DNA of 64,000 bases from Mumia xiangluensis (GTDB taxonomy: Bacteria; Actinomycetota; Actinomycetes; Propionibacteriales; Nocardioidaceae): positions 434,001 through 498,000 of the forward strand of contig NZ_WJYO01000001.1 of NCBI RefSeq assembly GCF_010994095.1. Direction: 5' to 3'. Below, piece by piece: positions 24,717-33,181 of the stretch. Each line of letters begins with the position of its first letter. Positions within the stretch are counted from its first letter, which is position 1. The translations under genes were made by a program, and so were the position numbers. Below the pieces are notes generated by a model. That model worked only from the letters and a program-made list of their open reading frames with translations. It searched no databases and was not told the DNA's origin.

Positions 24717-26173
24717 CAGAAGACCTTTCGAGCGACGAGCGGGTTGGTGCTGCGGAGCGGGCGAGGGCGGTAGTGCTTCTGCTCCAGCGTGCGCCCGACC
24801 AGGGCACGCAGCGCATCCAGGTCCCCCGAGACGGCGCCGAGGGTACGACCCTGGACGAGCGCGTTGCCCAGCGCGGTGGCCTCGACGGGGCCGGCGAGGA
24901 CCTCGAGGCCCGAACGGTCGGCGGTGAGCTGGCACAGCAGGGTGTTGAGGGCGCCGCCTCCGACGACCTGGATCCGGTGGATCCGGCGGCCAGCGAGCTC
25001 GGCGGCCCGGTGCAGCGTCGTCGCGAAAGCGTCGGCGAGGCTCTCCAGGATCGCCCGTGTCGTCTCGACGCGGTCCGCCGGCGGGCGCAGCCCGTGCTCG
25101 GACGCGTACGCCCGGATGCGCGCCGGGATGTCGCCCGGCGGCAGGAAACGGGGGTCGTCGACGTCGAACACGAGCGGCGCCTCCACCTCGGCCGCGGCCG
25201 CGAGCAGCGACGGCAGGTCGATCGCCCGGCCGTCCTCGCGCTCCCACGTGCGCACCGACTCGCTCAGGAGCCAGAGCCCCATGACGTTGTGGAGGAACCG
25301 GACCCGTCCGTCGACGCCGCCCTCGTTCGTGAAGCCGGCCTGGCGCGCCTCGTCCGCGAGGACGGGACGCTCGAGCTCCAGGCCCGCCAGCCCCCACGTC
25401 CCGCAGGACACGTACGCGTCGTCCGGCCCGAGCACCGTCCCGGCGATCGCCGAGGCAGTGTCGTGGGAGCCGACGGTCGTGACGGCGAGGTCGTGGCCAC
25501 CGAGCTCCGCAGCGACGTGCGGGAGCAGCCCGCCGAGCGTGGCGCCCGACGGCGTCAAGGGCGCCAGGATCTCCGCAGGGATGCCGAGCGTCGTGGCCAG
25601 CTCGACGTCCCACGACGCGTTCGTCACGTCGAGCAGGCCGGTCGTCGAGGCGTTGGTGACCTCGGCCCCGACGTAGCCGGTGAGCCAGTGCCCGATCAGG
25701 TCCGGGACGAGCAGCATCGTGTCGGCGTGCTCCAGGTGGGCGCCGTCGGCGACGAGCTGGAAGACCGTGTTGAACGGCAGGTGCTGCAGCCCGTTGCGGG
25801 CGTACAGCGCGGCCGGGTCCACCGCCGCGTGCACAGCCTCGACCGCGGCGGCGTTGCGGGAGTCGCGGTAGTGGAACGGCGTCGAGACCATCCGGCCGTC
25901 GCGCAGCAGGGCGTAGTCGACGGCCCAGCTGTCGACCGCCACACCGGCGACGTCGGGTGTCGAGCGTACGGCGAGCCGCAGGCCGTCGACGACCTCCCGG
26001 AACAGCCCGACGACGTCCCAGTGCAGGCCGTCGGTCAGGCGTACCGGGGTGTTCGCGAAGCGGTGCACGACGTCGAGCCGTACGCCGCCGGGGCCGACCT
26101 CGGCCACCACCACGCGTCCGCTGGTGGCACCGAGGTCGACCGCTGCGACGTGCACGGGACCGGGCTCAGCCAT
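24716..26173 (-). CDS. rhaB: L-rhamnulokinase
   Basis: A 485-residue FGGY-family sugar kinase that phosphorylates L-rhamnulose to L-rhamnulose-1-phosphate using ATP. The N-terminal phosphate-binding loop is [13 protein letters not shown]. The substrate and catalytic segment [12 protein letters not shown] near residue 234 has the catalytic aspartate, and the C-terminal adenosine motif is [23 protein letters not shown] near residue 83 is typical of rhamnulokinases. It sits 8 bp after rhaEW and overlaps the lldD-like gene by one base, all on one transcript. Confidence 0.93.
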   Translation of the reverse strand: MAEPGPVHVAAVDLGATSGRVVVAEVGPGGVRLDVVHRFANTPVRLTDGLHWDVVGLFREVVDGLRLAVRSTPDVAGVAVDSWAVDYALLRDGRMVSTPFHYRDSRNAAAVEAVHAAVDPAALYARNGLQHLPFNTVFQLVADGAHLEHADTMLLVPDLIGHWLTGYVGAEVTNASTTGLLDVTNASWDVELATTLGIPAEILAPLTPSGATLGGLLPHVAAELGGHDLAVTTVGSHDTASAIAGTVLGPDDAYVSCGTWGLAGLELERPVLADEARQAGFTNEGGVDGRVRFLHNVMGLWLLSESVRTWEREDGRAIDLPSLLAAAAEVEAPLVFDVDDPRFLPPGDIPARIRAYASEHGLRPPADRVETTRAILESLADAFATTLHRAAELAGRRIHRIQVVGGGALNTLLCQLTADRSGLEVLAGPVEATALGNALVQGRTLGAVSGDLDALRALVGRTLEQKHYRPRPLRSTNPLVARKVF

Positions 26174-26181
26174 GCCCGCCC

Positions 26182-28236
26182 TCAGCGGAGGAACGCGGCA
26201 GCGACGCCCGCGTCCACCGGGATGTGCAGTCCGGTCGTGTGGCTCAGCTCGGCGCTGCAGAGCACGAAGACCGCGTTGGCGATGTTCGACGGCAGCACCT
26301 CGCGCTTGAGGATGGTGCGCTGCGCGTAGAACTTGCCCAGGTCCTTCTCCTCGACGCCGTAGACCGCGGCACGGTTGGCGCCCCAGCCGCTGGCGAAGAT
26401 GCCGGAGCCCTGGACGACGCCGTCGGGGTTGACGCCGTTGACCTTGATGCCGTGCTCGCCCAGCTCGGCGGCGAGCAGCCGCACCTGGTGCGCCTGGTCG
26501 GCCTTCGCCGCGCCGTACGCGACGTTGTTCGGTCCCGCGAAGATCGAGTTCTTCGAGGAGATGTAGACGATGTCGCCGCCCATCTCCTGCTCGATCATCA
26601 CCTTCGCGGTGGCCTTGGCGACGAGGAACGAGCCCTTCGCCATCACGTCGTGCTGGAGGTCCCAGTCCTTCTCGGTGGTCTCGAGCAGCGAGCGCGAGAG
26701 CGAAAGGCCGGCGTTGTTCACGACGAGGTCCACGCCACCGAAGGCGAGGACCGCCGCCTCGACCATCGACTGGACGGCGTCGGCGCTCGACACGTCGACG
26801 TGGACGCCGACGGCGACGTCGGTGCTGCCGATCTCGGCGGCGGCCGCCTGGGCGTTCTCCAGCGACAGGTCGGCGATGACGACGCAGGCGCCCTCGGCGG
26901 CGAGCTTCTCCGCCGTGGCCTTGCCGATGCCGGATGCGGCGCCGGTGACGAGCGCGACGCGGGTGGCGAGCGGCTTCGGCTTCGGCATCCGCTGGAGCTT
27001 GGCCTCCTCCAGCGCCCAGTACTCGATGCGGAACTTCTCCGACTCGTCGATCGGCGCGTACGTCGACAGGCCCTCGGCGCCGCGCATCACGTTGATCGCG
27101 TTGACGTAGAACTCACCGGCGACGCGGGCGGTCTGCTTGTCCTTGCCGAAGCTGAACATGCCGACGCCCGGGACGAGCACGATGAGCGGGTCCGCGCCAC
27201 GGATGGCGGGGCTCTCCGGGGTGGCGTGCCGGTCGTAGTAGGCCTGGTAGTCCTCGCGGTAGGAGACCGCGAGCTCCTTGAGGCGGGCGATCGAGTCCTC
27301 GACCGAGGCGCCTGCGGGGAGGTCGAGCACGAGCGGCTTGACCTTCGTGCGCAGGAAGTGGTCAGGGCACGACGTGCCGAGCTCGGCCAGCCGCGGGTGC
27401 TCGGCATGGGCGAGGAAGTCCAGCACGACGTCGGCGTCGGTGAAGTGACCCACCATCGGCCGGTCCTGCGAGGCGATGCCGCGGATCGTCGGCGCCAGCG
27501 CGGCAGCCTTGGTCCGGCGGTCGGCCTCGGGCAGGGCGGCGTACCCGTCGAGGGCCGGGCCGAACGGCTCGGCCACGCTGTGCTCCTCGATGTACGCCGC
27601 GGCCGTGCGGATGATCCAGAGCGAGTTCTGCTCCGCCTCCTCGGACGTGTCGCCCCAGGCGGTGATGCCGTGGCCGCCGAGGATGCAGCCGATCGCCTGC
27701 GGGTTCTTGTCCTTGATCTCGGCGATGTCGAGACCGAGCTGGAAGCCGGGGCGGCGCCACGGGACCCACACGACCTTGTCGCCGAAGATCGTCTCGGTGA
27801 GCTTCTCGCCGTCGGCCGCGGTCGCGATCGCGATGCCGGAGTCGGGGTGGAGGTGGTCGACGTGCGCGGCGTCGACGAGGCCGTGCATCGCGGTGTCGAT
27901 CGACGGGGCGGCGCCGCCCTTGCCGTGCAGGCAGTAGTCGAACGCGGCGACCATCTCGTCCTCGCGCTCCACGCCCGGGTAGACGTTGACGAGCGAGCGC
28001 ATCCGGTCGAGCCGGAGGACGGCGAGGCCGGACTCCTTGAGCGTGCCGAGGTCTCCGCCGGAGCCCTTCACCCAGAGCAGCTCGACGGCCTCGCCCGTGA
28101 CGGGGTCGGTCTCCGTGCCCTTGGCGGACGTGTTGCCGCCGGCGTAGTTGGTGTTGCGCGGGTCGGCGCCGAGGCGGTTCGAGCGCTCGATCAGCGACTG
28201 TGCAGTCACGTTCGTGTGGGACTCGGTGGTGGTCAT
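26182..28236 (-). CDS. rhaEW: Bifunctional rhamnulose-1-phosphate aldolase / L-lactaldehyde dehydrogenase
   Basis: A 684-residue fusion. Residues 1-410 form a class II aldolase/adducin domain with zinc-ligand histidines in HLHPDSG near residue 125 and GHGITAWGD near 189, cleaving rhamnulose-1-phosphate to DHAP and L-lactaldehyde. Residues about 425-684 form a short-chain dehydrogenase with VTGAASGIGKATAE near 430 and the catalytic tyrosine and lysine of YGAAK near 568, oxidising lactaldehyde to L-lactate with NAD. The same fusion is known in Bacillus and other rhamnose utilisers. ATG 28236 has GGAG 9 nt upstream; an earlier ATG at 28251 overlaps the rhaI stop. Confidence 0.93.
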   Translation of the reverse strand: MTTTESHTNVTAQSLIERSNRLGADPRNTNYAGGNTSAKGTETDPVTGEAVELLWVKGSGGDLGTLKESGLAVLRLDRMRSLVNVYPGVEREDEMVAAFDYCLHGKGGAAPSIDTAMHGLVDAAHVDHLHPDSGIAIATAADGEKLTETIFGDKVVWVPWRRPGFQLGLDIAEIKDKNPQAIGCILGGHGITAWGDTSEEAEQNSLWIIRTAAAYIEEHSVAEPFGPALDGYAALPEADRRTKAAALAPTIRGIASQDRPMVGHFTDADVVLDFLAHAEHPRLAELGTSCPDHFLRTKVKPLVLDLPAGASVEDSIARLKELAVSYREDYQAYYDRHATPESPAIRGADPLIVLVPGVGMFSFGKDKQTARVAGEFYVNAINVMRGAEGLSTYAPIDESEKFRIEYWALEEAKLQRMPKPKPLATRVALVTGAASGIGKATAEKLAAEGACVVIADLSLENAQAAAAEIGSTDVAVGVHVDVSSADAVQSMVEAAVLAFGGVDLVVNNAGLSLSRSLLETTEKDWDLQHDVMAKGSFLVAKATAKVMIEQEMGGDIVYISSKNSIFAGPNNVAYGAAKADQAHQVRLLAAELGEHGIKVNGVNPDGVVQGSGIFASGWGANRAAVYGVEEKDLGKFYAQRTILKREVLPSNIANAVFVLCSAELSHTTGLHIPVDAGVAAAFLR

Positions 28237-28241
28237 CGTGT

Positions 28242-29405
28242 TCAGCTCCATCCGGCCTGGGTGCCGCCGACCCGCTCGGCCTCGATCTGTTCCTGGTACC
28301 CGCTGGCGAGGTAGGCCTGCATCGGGTTGCCCGGCAGCCCTCGTTCCTCGCGCCACGCGGCGAGATCTGTGCGCACGTCGGTGTAGAAGGCGTCCATGAA
28401 GATCTCGTTCGCGAGCAGGACGTCCCCCTCCTCCTGTGCCGCGGTCAGCGCGGCGGTGTCCACGAGCAGCGCGCGCGCCGTCATCTCCTGGACGTTGAGC
28501 ACCGAACGGATCTGCCCGGGGATCTTCTTCTCGATGTTGTGGCACTGGTCGAGCATGAAGGCGGTGTCGCCGTCGGTGCCGTACCCGCCGCCACGGATCA
28601 CCTCGAAGAGGATCCGGAACAGCTGGTACGGGTCCGCGGCGCCCACGATCAGGTCGTCGTCGGCGTAGAAGCGCGAGTTGAAGTCGAACGAGCCGAGCTT
28701 CCCGAGCCGCAGCAGCTGGGCGACGATGAACTCGATGTTGGTGCCCGGTGCGTGGTGGCCGGTGTCGAGGCACACCAGGGCGTTGTCGCCGAGCGCTGCC
28801 ACCTGGGTGTACGCGGTGCCCCAGTCCGGCACGTCCGTGTGGTAAAACGCCGGCTCGAAGAACTTGTACTCGAGGACGAGGCGCTGCTCGTCCGAGAGAC
28901 GCTCGTAGATCGTCGCGAGCGACTCCGCGAGGCGGTCCTGGCGTCCCCGGATGTCGGCCTGGCCCGGGTAGTTGCTGCCCTCGGCCAGCCAGATCTTGAG
29001 GTCGCGCGAGCCCGTCGCGTCCATGACGTCGATGCAGGCGAAGTGGTGGTCGATCGCCTTCTGGCGGATCTTCGCGTCGGTGTGCGTGAGGGCACCGAGC
29101 TTGTAGTCGTCGTCCTGGAAGGTGTTGCTGTTGATCGTGCCGAGCCCGATGCCCTGGTCCTCGGCGTAGCGGCGCAGCGCCGCGTAGTCGTCGACCTCGT
29201 CCCACGGGATGTGCAGCGCGACGCGGGGCGCGAGGCCGGTGAAGCGGTGTACGGCGGCCGCGTCGGCGATCTTCTCCTCGACCGTGCGCGGGGTGCCGGG
29301 CGAGCCGAAGACCTTGAACCGCGTCCCGGAGTTGCCGTAGGCCCACGAGGGGACCTCGATCTCCTGCTCCGCGAGCCGCGACGAGATGTCAGCGAAGTTC
29401 GTCAT
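28242..29405 (-). CDS. rhaI: L-rhamnose isomerase
   Basis: A 387-residue xylose-isomerase-like TIM-barrel enzyme converting L-rhamnose to L-rhamnulose. It is of the RhaI type found in actinobacteria, Bacillus and Pseudomonas stutzeri rather than the E. coli RhaA type. Metal-binding and active-site segments include LEYKFFEPAFYHTD near residue 185, CLDTGHHAPGTNIEF near 222 and FDFNSRFYADDDL near 255. It starts one base after the rhaM stop and runs up to the start of rhaEW, giving tight coupling. Confidence 0.93.
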   Translation of the reverse strand: MTNFADISSRLAEQEIEVPSWAYGNSGTRFKVFGSPGTPRTVEEKIADAAAVHRFTGLAPRVALHIPWDEVDDYAALRRYAEDQGIGLGTINSNTFQDDDYKLGALTHTDAKIRQKAIDHHFACIDVMDATGSRDLKIWLAEGSNYPGQADIRGRQDRLAESLATIYERLSDEQRLVLEYKFFEPAFYHTDVPDWGTAYTQVAALGDNALVCLDTGHHAPGTNIEFIVAQLLRLGKLGSFDFNSRFYADDDLIVGAADPYQLFRILFEVIRGGGYGTDGDTAFMLDQCHNIEKKIPGQIRSVLNVQEMTARALLVDTAALTAAQEEGDVLLANEIFMDAFYTDVRTDLAAWREERGLPGNPMQAYLASGYQEQIEAERVGGTQAGWS

Positions 29406-29406
29406 G

Positions 29407-29826
29407 TCAGTTGCTCTCTCCATGCGCACGGGTCTCGTACGCGCTCGTCTCTTCCGTCGGGATCTGTGCCGCCGGTGTCGTGGCCGCCTCGTGATGAGCG
29501 GCCAGCTGGTCCTCGAGGTGGAAGATCTCCTCCAGCTCGAGGAAGCCTTCGTCGGGCGCTCCGTCGAGGTCCTCGAAGAGCTCGCCCATCTCGGCCTGCC
29601 AGCGACGGTTCACGTCGGTGGCCGCCATCTGGGCCTGCGCCGCCTCGAGCGACTCCGTCTCCAGGTAGCCGATCAGGAGCCCGTCGGGCCGGAGGAACAG
29701 CGAGTAGTTGTGCCAGCCGGCGGCGTACAGCGCCTCGAGCATCTCGGGCCACACCGCGGCGTGGCGGCGCTTGTACTCGTCGATCCGGTCGTGCCGGACC
29801 TGCAGCTGGAAGCAGACGCGGCGCAT
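29407..29826 (-). CDS. rhaM: L-rhamnose mutarotase
   Basis: A 139-residue protein of the dimeric alpha-beta-barrel RhaM family, interconverting alpha and beta anomers of L-rhamnose. Expected active-site residues are visible: histidine in KRRHAAVWPEM near residue 22, GWHNYSLF near 42 and the tryptophan of NRRWQAEM near 75. Typical RhaM is about 104 residues; this has an extra C-terminal acidic and alanine-rich tail of about 30. It is the first gene after the hairpin that separates transporter from catabolic genes. Confidence 0.9.
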   Translation of the reverse strand: MRRVCFQLQVRHDRIDEYKRRHAAVWPEMLEALYAAGWHNYSLFLRPDGLLIGYLETESLEAAQAQMAATDVNRRWQAEMGELFEDLDGAPDEGFLELEEIFHLEDQLAAHHEAATTPAAQIPTEETSAYETRAHGESN

Positions 29827-29849
29827 CGTTCCTCCGAGTGGTGTGGTGT

Positions 29850-29893
29850 GTGGTCCCCGGCCGCCCCATGCCGCAGCGGCGGCCGGGGACCAC
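29850..29893 (-). terminator. Intercistronic hairpin between rhaS and rhaM
   Basis: A perfect 16-bp stem (GTGGTCCCCGGCCGCC and its complement) with a 12-nt loop occupies the only sizeable gap (29827-29940) in the rha operon. It may act as a partial terminator or as a 3' stabiliser of the transporter mRNA, setting transporter and enzyme levels apart. Confidence 0.75.
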
Positions 29894-29940
29894 GTTCGTC
29901 GCCAGGCGGTCAGCCTGGGCGGTCTGTCAACCTCGTCGAC

Positions 29941-30987
29941 TCAGAAGTTGAAGTCGTCGATGTTGTCCTTGTTGAACTCGAGCGGATCGCCGAGGATGAC
30001 GGTGTTGTCGGCGCCGACGGTGTACTCGCCGAGCTTGCCTGCCTCGAACGTGTCGCCCTCGTCGCCCTTGATGTCACCGTCGATGAGCGCCTTGGCCGCG
30101 AACGCCGTCAGGTAGCCGAGGTCCTCGGGGCTCCACAGCGCGAACGAGCCGACGGTGCCGTCCTTGACGTACTCACGCATCTGGTCCGGGGTGCCGAGAC
30201 CGGTCAGCGCGACCTTGCCCTTGTACTGCGAGTCCGACAGGTAGCGGGCCGCAGCGGCGATGCCGACCGTCGTCGGGGAGATGATCCCCTTGAGGTCGGA
30301 GTGCTTCTGAAGAAGCGCGGCGGTCTTGTCGAACGACGTCTGGTCGTCGTCGTCGCCGTAGACCGTCTCGACGAGCTCGATGTTCGGGTGGTTCGCCGCG
30401 AGGTCCTCCTCCATCAGCTTGATCCACTCGTTCTGGTTCGTCGCGTTCGCCGAGGCGGAGAGGATCGCGATCTTGCCCTCGTCACCGATCGCCTTGGCGA
30501 TGAGCTCGACCTGCTTGGTGGCGATGCCCTGCGCGTCGGCCTGGCTCACGAAGAGGTCGCGGTACTCCGGGTTGGTGTCGGAGTCGAAGGTCACGACCTT
30601 GGTGCCCGCGTCGCGAGCCTCCTGCAGCGCGTCGCCGATGGCCTCGGGGTCGTTGGCGGAGATCGCGATCGCGCCGACGCCCTGCTGGGTCAGCGTGTTG
30701 ATGTAGCTGACCTGCGAGTCCGGCGTCGACTCGGACGGGCCGACCTCCTTGAAGGTGCCGCCGAACTCCTCGACGGCGGCCTTTCCACCGGTCGAGGATG
30801 CGTCGAAGTACGGGTTGCCGAGGTTCTTCGGCAGGAAGGTCACCGACAGGTCACCGCCGCCGTCGCCGGAGCCGCCCTCGTCGTCGCCTCCGCCACAGGC
30901 CGTGAGCACCAGGCTCAGGCCGAGAACTGCGGCGACGGCCGGGACGAACCGGGCGAGGCCGCGTCGCCTCGGGGTTGCTGTAGTCAT
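29941..30987 (-). CDS. rhaS: Rhamnose ABC transporter substrate-binding lipoprotein
   Basis: A 348-residue periplasmic-binding-protein-type (ribose/LacI fold) lipoprotein. The lipobox LVLTAC places the lipidated cysteine at residue 31, followed by an acidic glycine-rich linker and the Peripla_BP_4 domain, whose second lobe includes GTPDQMREYVKDGTVGSFALW. It captures rhamnose outside the membrane and delivers it to RhaP/RhaQ. It is last in the transporter block; its start overlaps the rhaQ stop (ATGA). Confidence 0.92.
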   Translation of the reverse strand: MTTATPRRRGLARFVPAVAAVLGLSLVLTACGGGDDEGGSGDGGGDLSVTFLPKNLGNPYFDASSTGGKAAVEEFGGTFKEVGPSESTPDSQVSYINTLTQQGVGAIAISANDPEAIGDALQEARDAGTKVVTFDSDTNPEYRDLFVSQADAQGIATKQVELIAKAIGDEGKIAILSASANATNQNEWIKLMEEDLAANHPNIELVETVYGDDDDQTSFDKTAALLQKHSDLKGIISPTTVGIAAAARYLSDSQYKGKVALTGLGTPDQMREYVKDGTVGSFALWSPEDLGYLTAFAAKALIDGDIKGDEGDTFEAGKLGEYTVGADNTVILGDPLEFNKDNIDDFNF

Positions 30988-32141
30988 CGGTCATCTCTCT
31001 CTCGCTCGCCGACCGGTCCGTCCGTGTCGGTCAGGGTGTTGCCAGGCTCTGTCTGTCCGGATCCGGTCGTGCCGGATCCGGTGCTGTCGTGCTGGGGTTC
31101 GGGGGCGCCACGCCTTCGCCGCTTGCTGCTGATCCAGCCGAGGACGCTGGAGCCCACGACCGAGACGACCAGCAGCAGGCCGGTGACGATGTTGATGACG
31201 TCGGCGGTCTGGTCGGCGAGGCGCAGCGCGCTGCCGATCGCCCCGATGAGGAGCACACCGGCGATGACGCCGGGAAGTGCACCTCGTCCGCCGAAGATCG
31301 AGACTCCGCCGAGGAGCACCGCGGCGATGACCTGCAGCTCCATGCCGTTGGCGTTGTCGCCACGGGCGCTGCCGTAGCGGAGCGTGTAGTAGATGCCGGC
31401 CAGCGCGGACACCGCGCCGGCGAGCACGAACAGGATCAGCTTGGTGCGCTCGACCCGGATGCCGGAGAAGCGTGCCGCGCCCTCGCTGAGGCCGATCGCG
31501 TAGACGCCGCGTCCGAAGGCGGTGAAGTGGAGCAGGATGATGAACGCGATCGCGAGCACCGCGAACGGGATCATGATCGACGGGATGTCGGACTCGCCGA
31601 TGCGGCCCCGCGCCCAGTCGGTCCAGCCGTCCGGGAAGTCGGTGATCGCCGTCGTGCCGAGCAGGCCGACCGCGATGCCGCGGTAGAGGGCGAGCGTGCC
31701 GATGGTGACGGCCAGCGACGGCAGCCCGACCACGGTCACGAGGAACCCGTTGAACGCGCCGCACACGACGCCAACCAGCAGGGCGGCGACGGCCGCGAGG
31801 ACGATCGGCGCACCCTTGTCGTACAGGACGCCGAACGAGACGCTCGCGAGCGCCACGGTGCTCGCCACCGACAGGTCGATCTCGCCCGTGATGATCACCA
31901 AGGTCATCGGCAGCGCGATCAGCAGGATCGGCGCGACGTCGAGGAGCAGGTACGTGATGGTGATCGGCCGGTCGAAGAACGGCACGGTCGCCGACGCGTA
32001 CAGGTAGACGACGACCAGCGCCGCCCACACGGCCACGTCGCGGCTGAACAGGACCCGCTGCCACAGCGGGCGCTGGTGGTCGCGGTACGTCCGGGCGCGC
32101 TGCTGCGTGGAGGTGTCGGAGGGGTGGATCAGGCTGGTCAT
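30984..32141 (-). CDS. rhaQ: Rhamnose ABC transporter permease RhaQ
   Basis: A 385-residue inner-membrane permease of the CUT2 (BPD_transp_2) type with about ten helices. The conserved cytoplasmic loop near GLSEGAARFSGIRVERTK is the EAA-like contact with the ATPase, and LLGGVSIFGGRGALPG near residue 290 is typical. The C-terminal 45 residues are hydrophilic and rich in Ser, Thr and Gly. It overlaps rhaP and rhaS by ATGA at both ends. Assignment as RhaQ rather than RhaP follows gene order and is interchangeable. Confidence 0.9.
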   Translation of the reverse strand: MTSLIHPSDTSTQQRARTYRDHQRPLWQRVLFSRDVAVWAALVVVYLYASATVPFFDRPITITYLLLDVAPILLIALPMTLVIITGEIDLSVASTVALASVSFGVLYDKGAPIVLAAVAALLVGVVCGAFNGFLVTVVGLPSLAVTIGTLALYRGIAVGLLGTTAITDFPDGWTDWARGRIGESDIPSIMIPFAVLAIAFIILLHFTAFGRGVYAIGLSEGAARFSGIRVERTKLILFVLAGAVSALAGIYYTLRYGSARGDNANGMELQVIAAVLLGGVSIFGGRGALPGVIAGVLLIGAIGSALRLADQTADVINIVTGLLLVVSVVGSSVLGWISSKRRRRGAPEPQHDSTGSGTTGSGQTEPGNTLTDTDGPVGERERDDR

Positions 32142-33181
32142 TCGGCGTCCCTCTCTGCCAGCAGCTTCTTGTGCTGTCGGTCCTTGAGGACCTTGTCCAG
32201 CACGATCGCGACGATGATGAGCAGGCCGACCACGGCGCGCTGCCAGAAGTCCTGGATGCCGAGGATCGGCAGACCACGGTTGATGGTCATCAGGAGGTAG
32301 GCGCCGACCGCGGCCCCGAGGACGGTGCCGCTGCCGCCGAAGATCGCGACGCCGCCGATGACCGCGGCACCGACCGCCTCGAACTCGATGCCGAGACCGG
32401 CGCCGGAGCTGATGGTGCCGTAGCGCGCGACGTACAGGACGCCGGCCAGACCCGCGAGACCACCGGAGGCGGCGAACGCGACCAGCGTGCGCTTCGTCTT
32501 CTTGAGGCCGTAGAGCGTGGCCGCGTCGGGGTCCGAGCCGATCGCGTACATCTCGCGGCCGCCGCGGGTGCGGCCCATGAGGTACGCCCCGATGGCGAGG
32601 ACGATGAACGAGATCCAGGCGAGCGACGGGATCCAGAGGATCGACGACGTGCCGAACGAGAGCAGACCGCTCGGGATGTCGGAGGCGTTGATCCGGTCAG
32701 AGCCGGCCCACGACATCATCACGCCGCGGTAGACGTACAGCGTGCCGAGCGTGATGACCAGCGCTGGCACCTTCGCGAACGCGACCAGCGCGCCGTTGAT
32801 CAGTCCGAGCACGACGCCGAAGAGGACGCCGAGCAGCAGCACGACGAGGATCGGCAGGCCCGTGTCGACGAACATCCGGCCCGTCGCGTACGCCACCAGG
32901 CCAAGGATCGAGCCCACGGACAGGTCGACGTTGCGGGTGATGATGACGATGGCCTGGCCGACGGCGAGGACGACCAGGATCGACGGCGTCAGGAAGAGGT
33001 CGCGCCACCCGTCCTTGCTGAACAGGAACGACGGGTTGATCGCCGTGGTCACCGCGAGCACGGCGAGGAACGCGAGGACGATGCCGGTCTCACGCGCCTG
33101 CAGCAGCTTGCGGACCCGGTCGCCGGTGGTCGGCGGGGGCGGCGGCGCGGTGGTGGGCGCGGTGGGCGTGGCGGTGCTCAT
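32138..33181 (-). CDS. rhaP: Rhamnose ABC transporter permease RhaP
   Basis: A 347-residue CUT2-family permease with about ten membrane helices, starting after a proline/threonine-rich N-terminus. Typical segments are IITRNVDLSVGSILGL near residue 84 and GGVAIFGGSGTVLGAAVGAYLL near 280. It pairs with RhaQ to form the channel. The start (ATG 33181) overlaps the rhaT stop by four bases and its own stop overlaps the rhaQ start, so the four transporter genes are translationally coupled. Confidence 0.9.
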   Translation of the reverse strand: MSTATPTAPTTAPPPPPTTGDRVRKLLQARETGIVLAFLAVLAVTTAINPSFLFSKDGWRDLFLTPSILVVLAVGQAIVIITRNVDLSVGSILGLVAYATGRMFVDTGLPILVVLLLGVLFGVVLGLINGALVAFAKVPALVITLGTLYVYRGVMMSWAGSDRINASDIPSGLLSFGTSSILWIPSLAWISFIVLAIGAYLMGRTRGGREMYAIGSDPDAATLYGLKKTKRTLVAFAASGGLAGLAGVLYVARYGTISSGAGLGIEFEAVGAAVIGGVAIFGGSGTVLGAAVGAYLLMTINRGLPILGIQDFWQRAVVGLLIIVAIVLDKVLKDRQHKKLLAERDAE

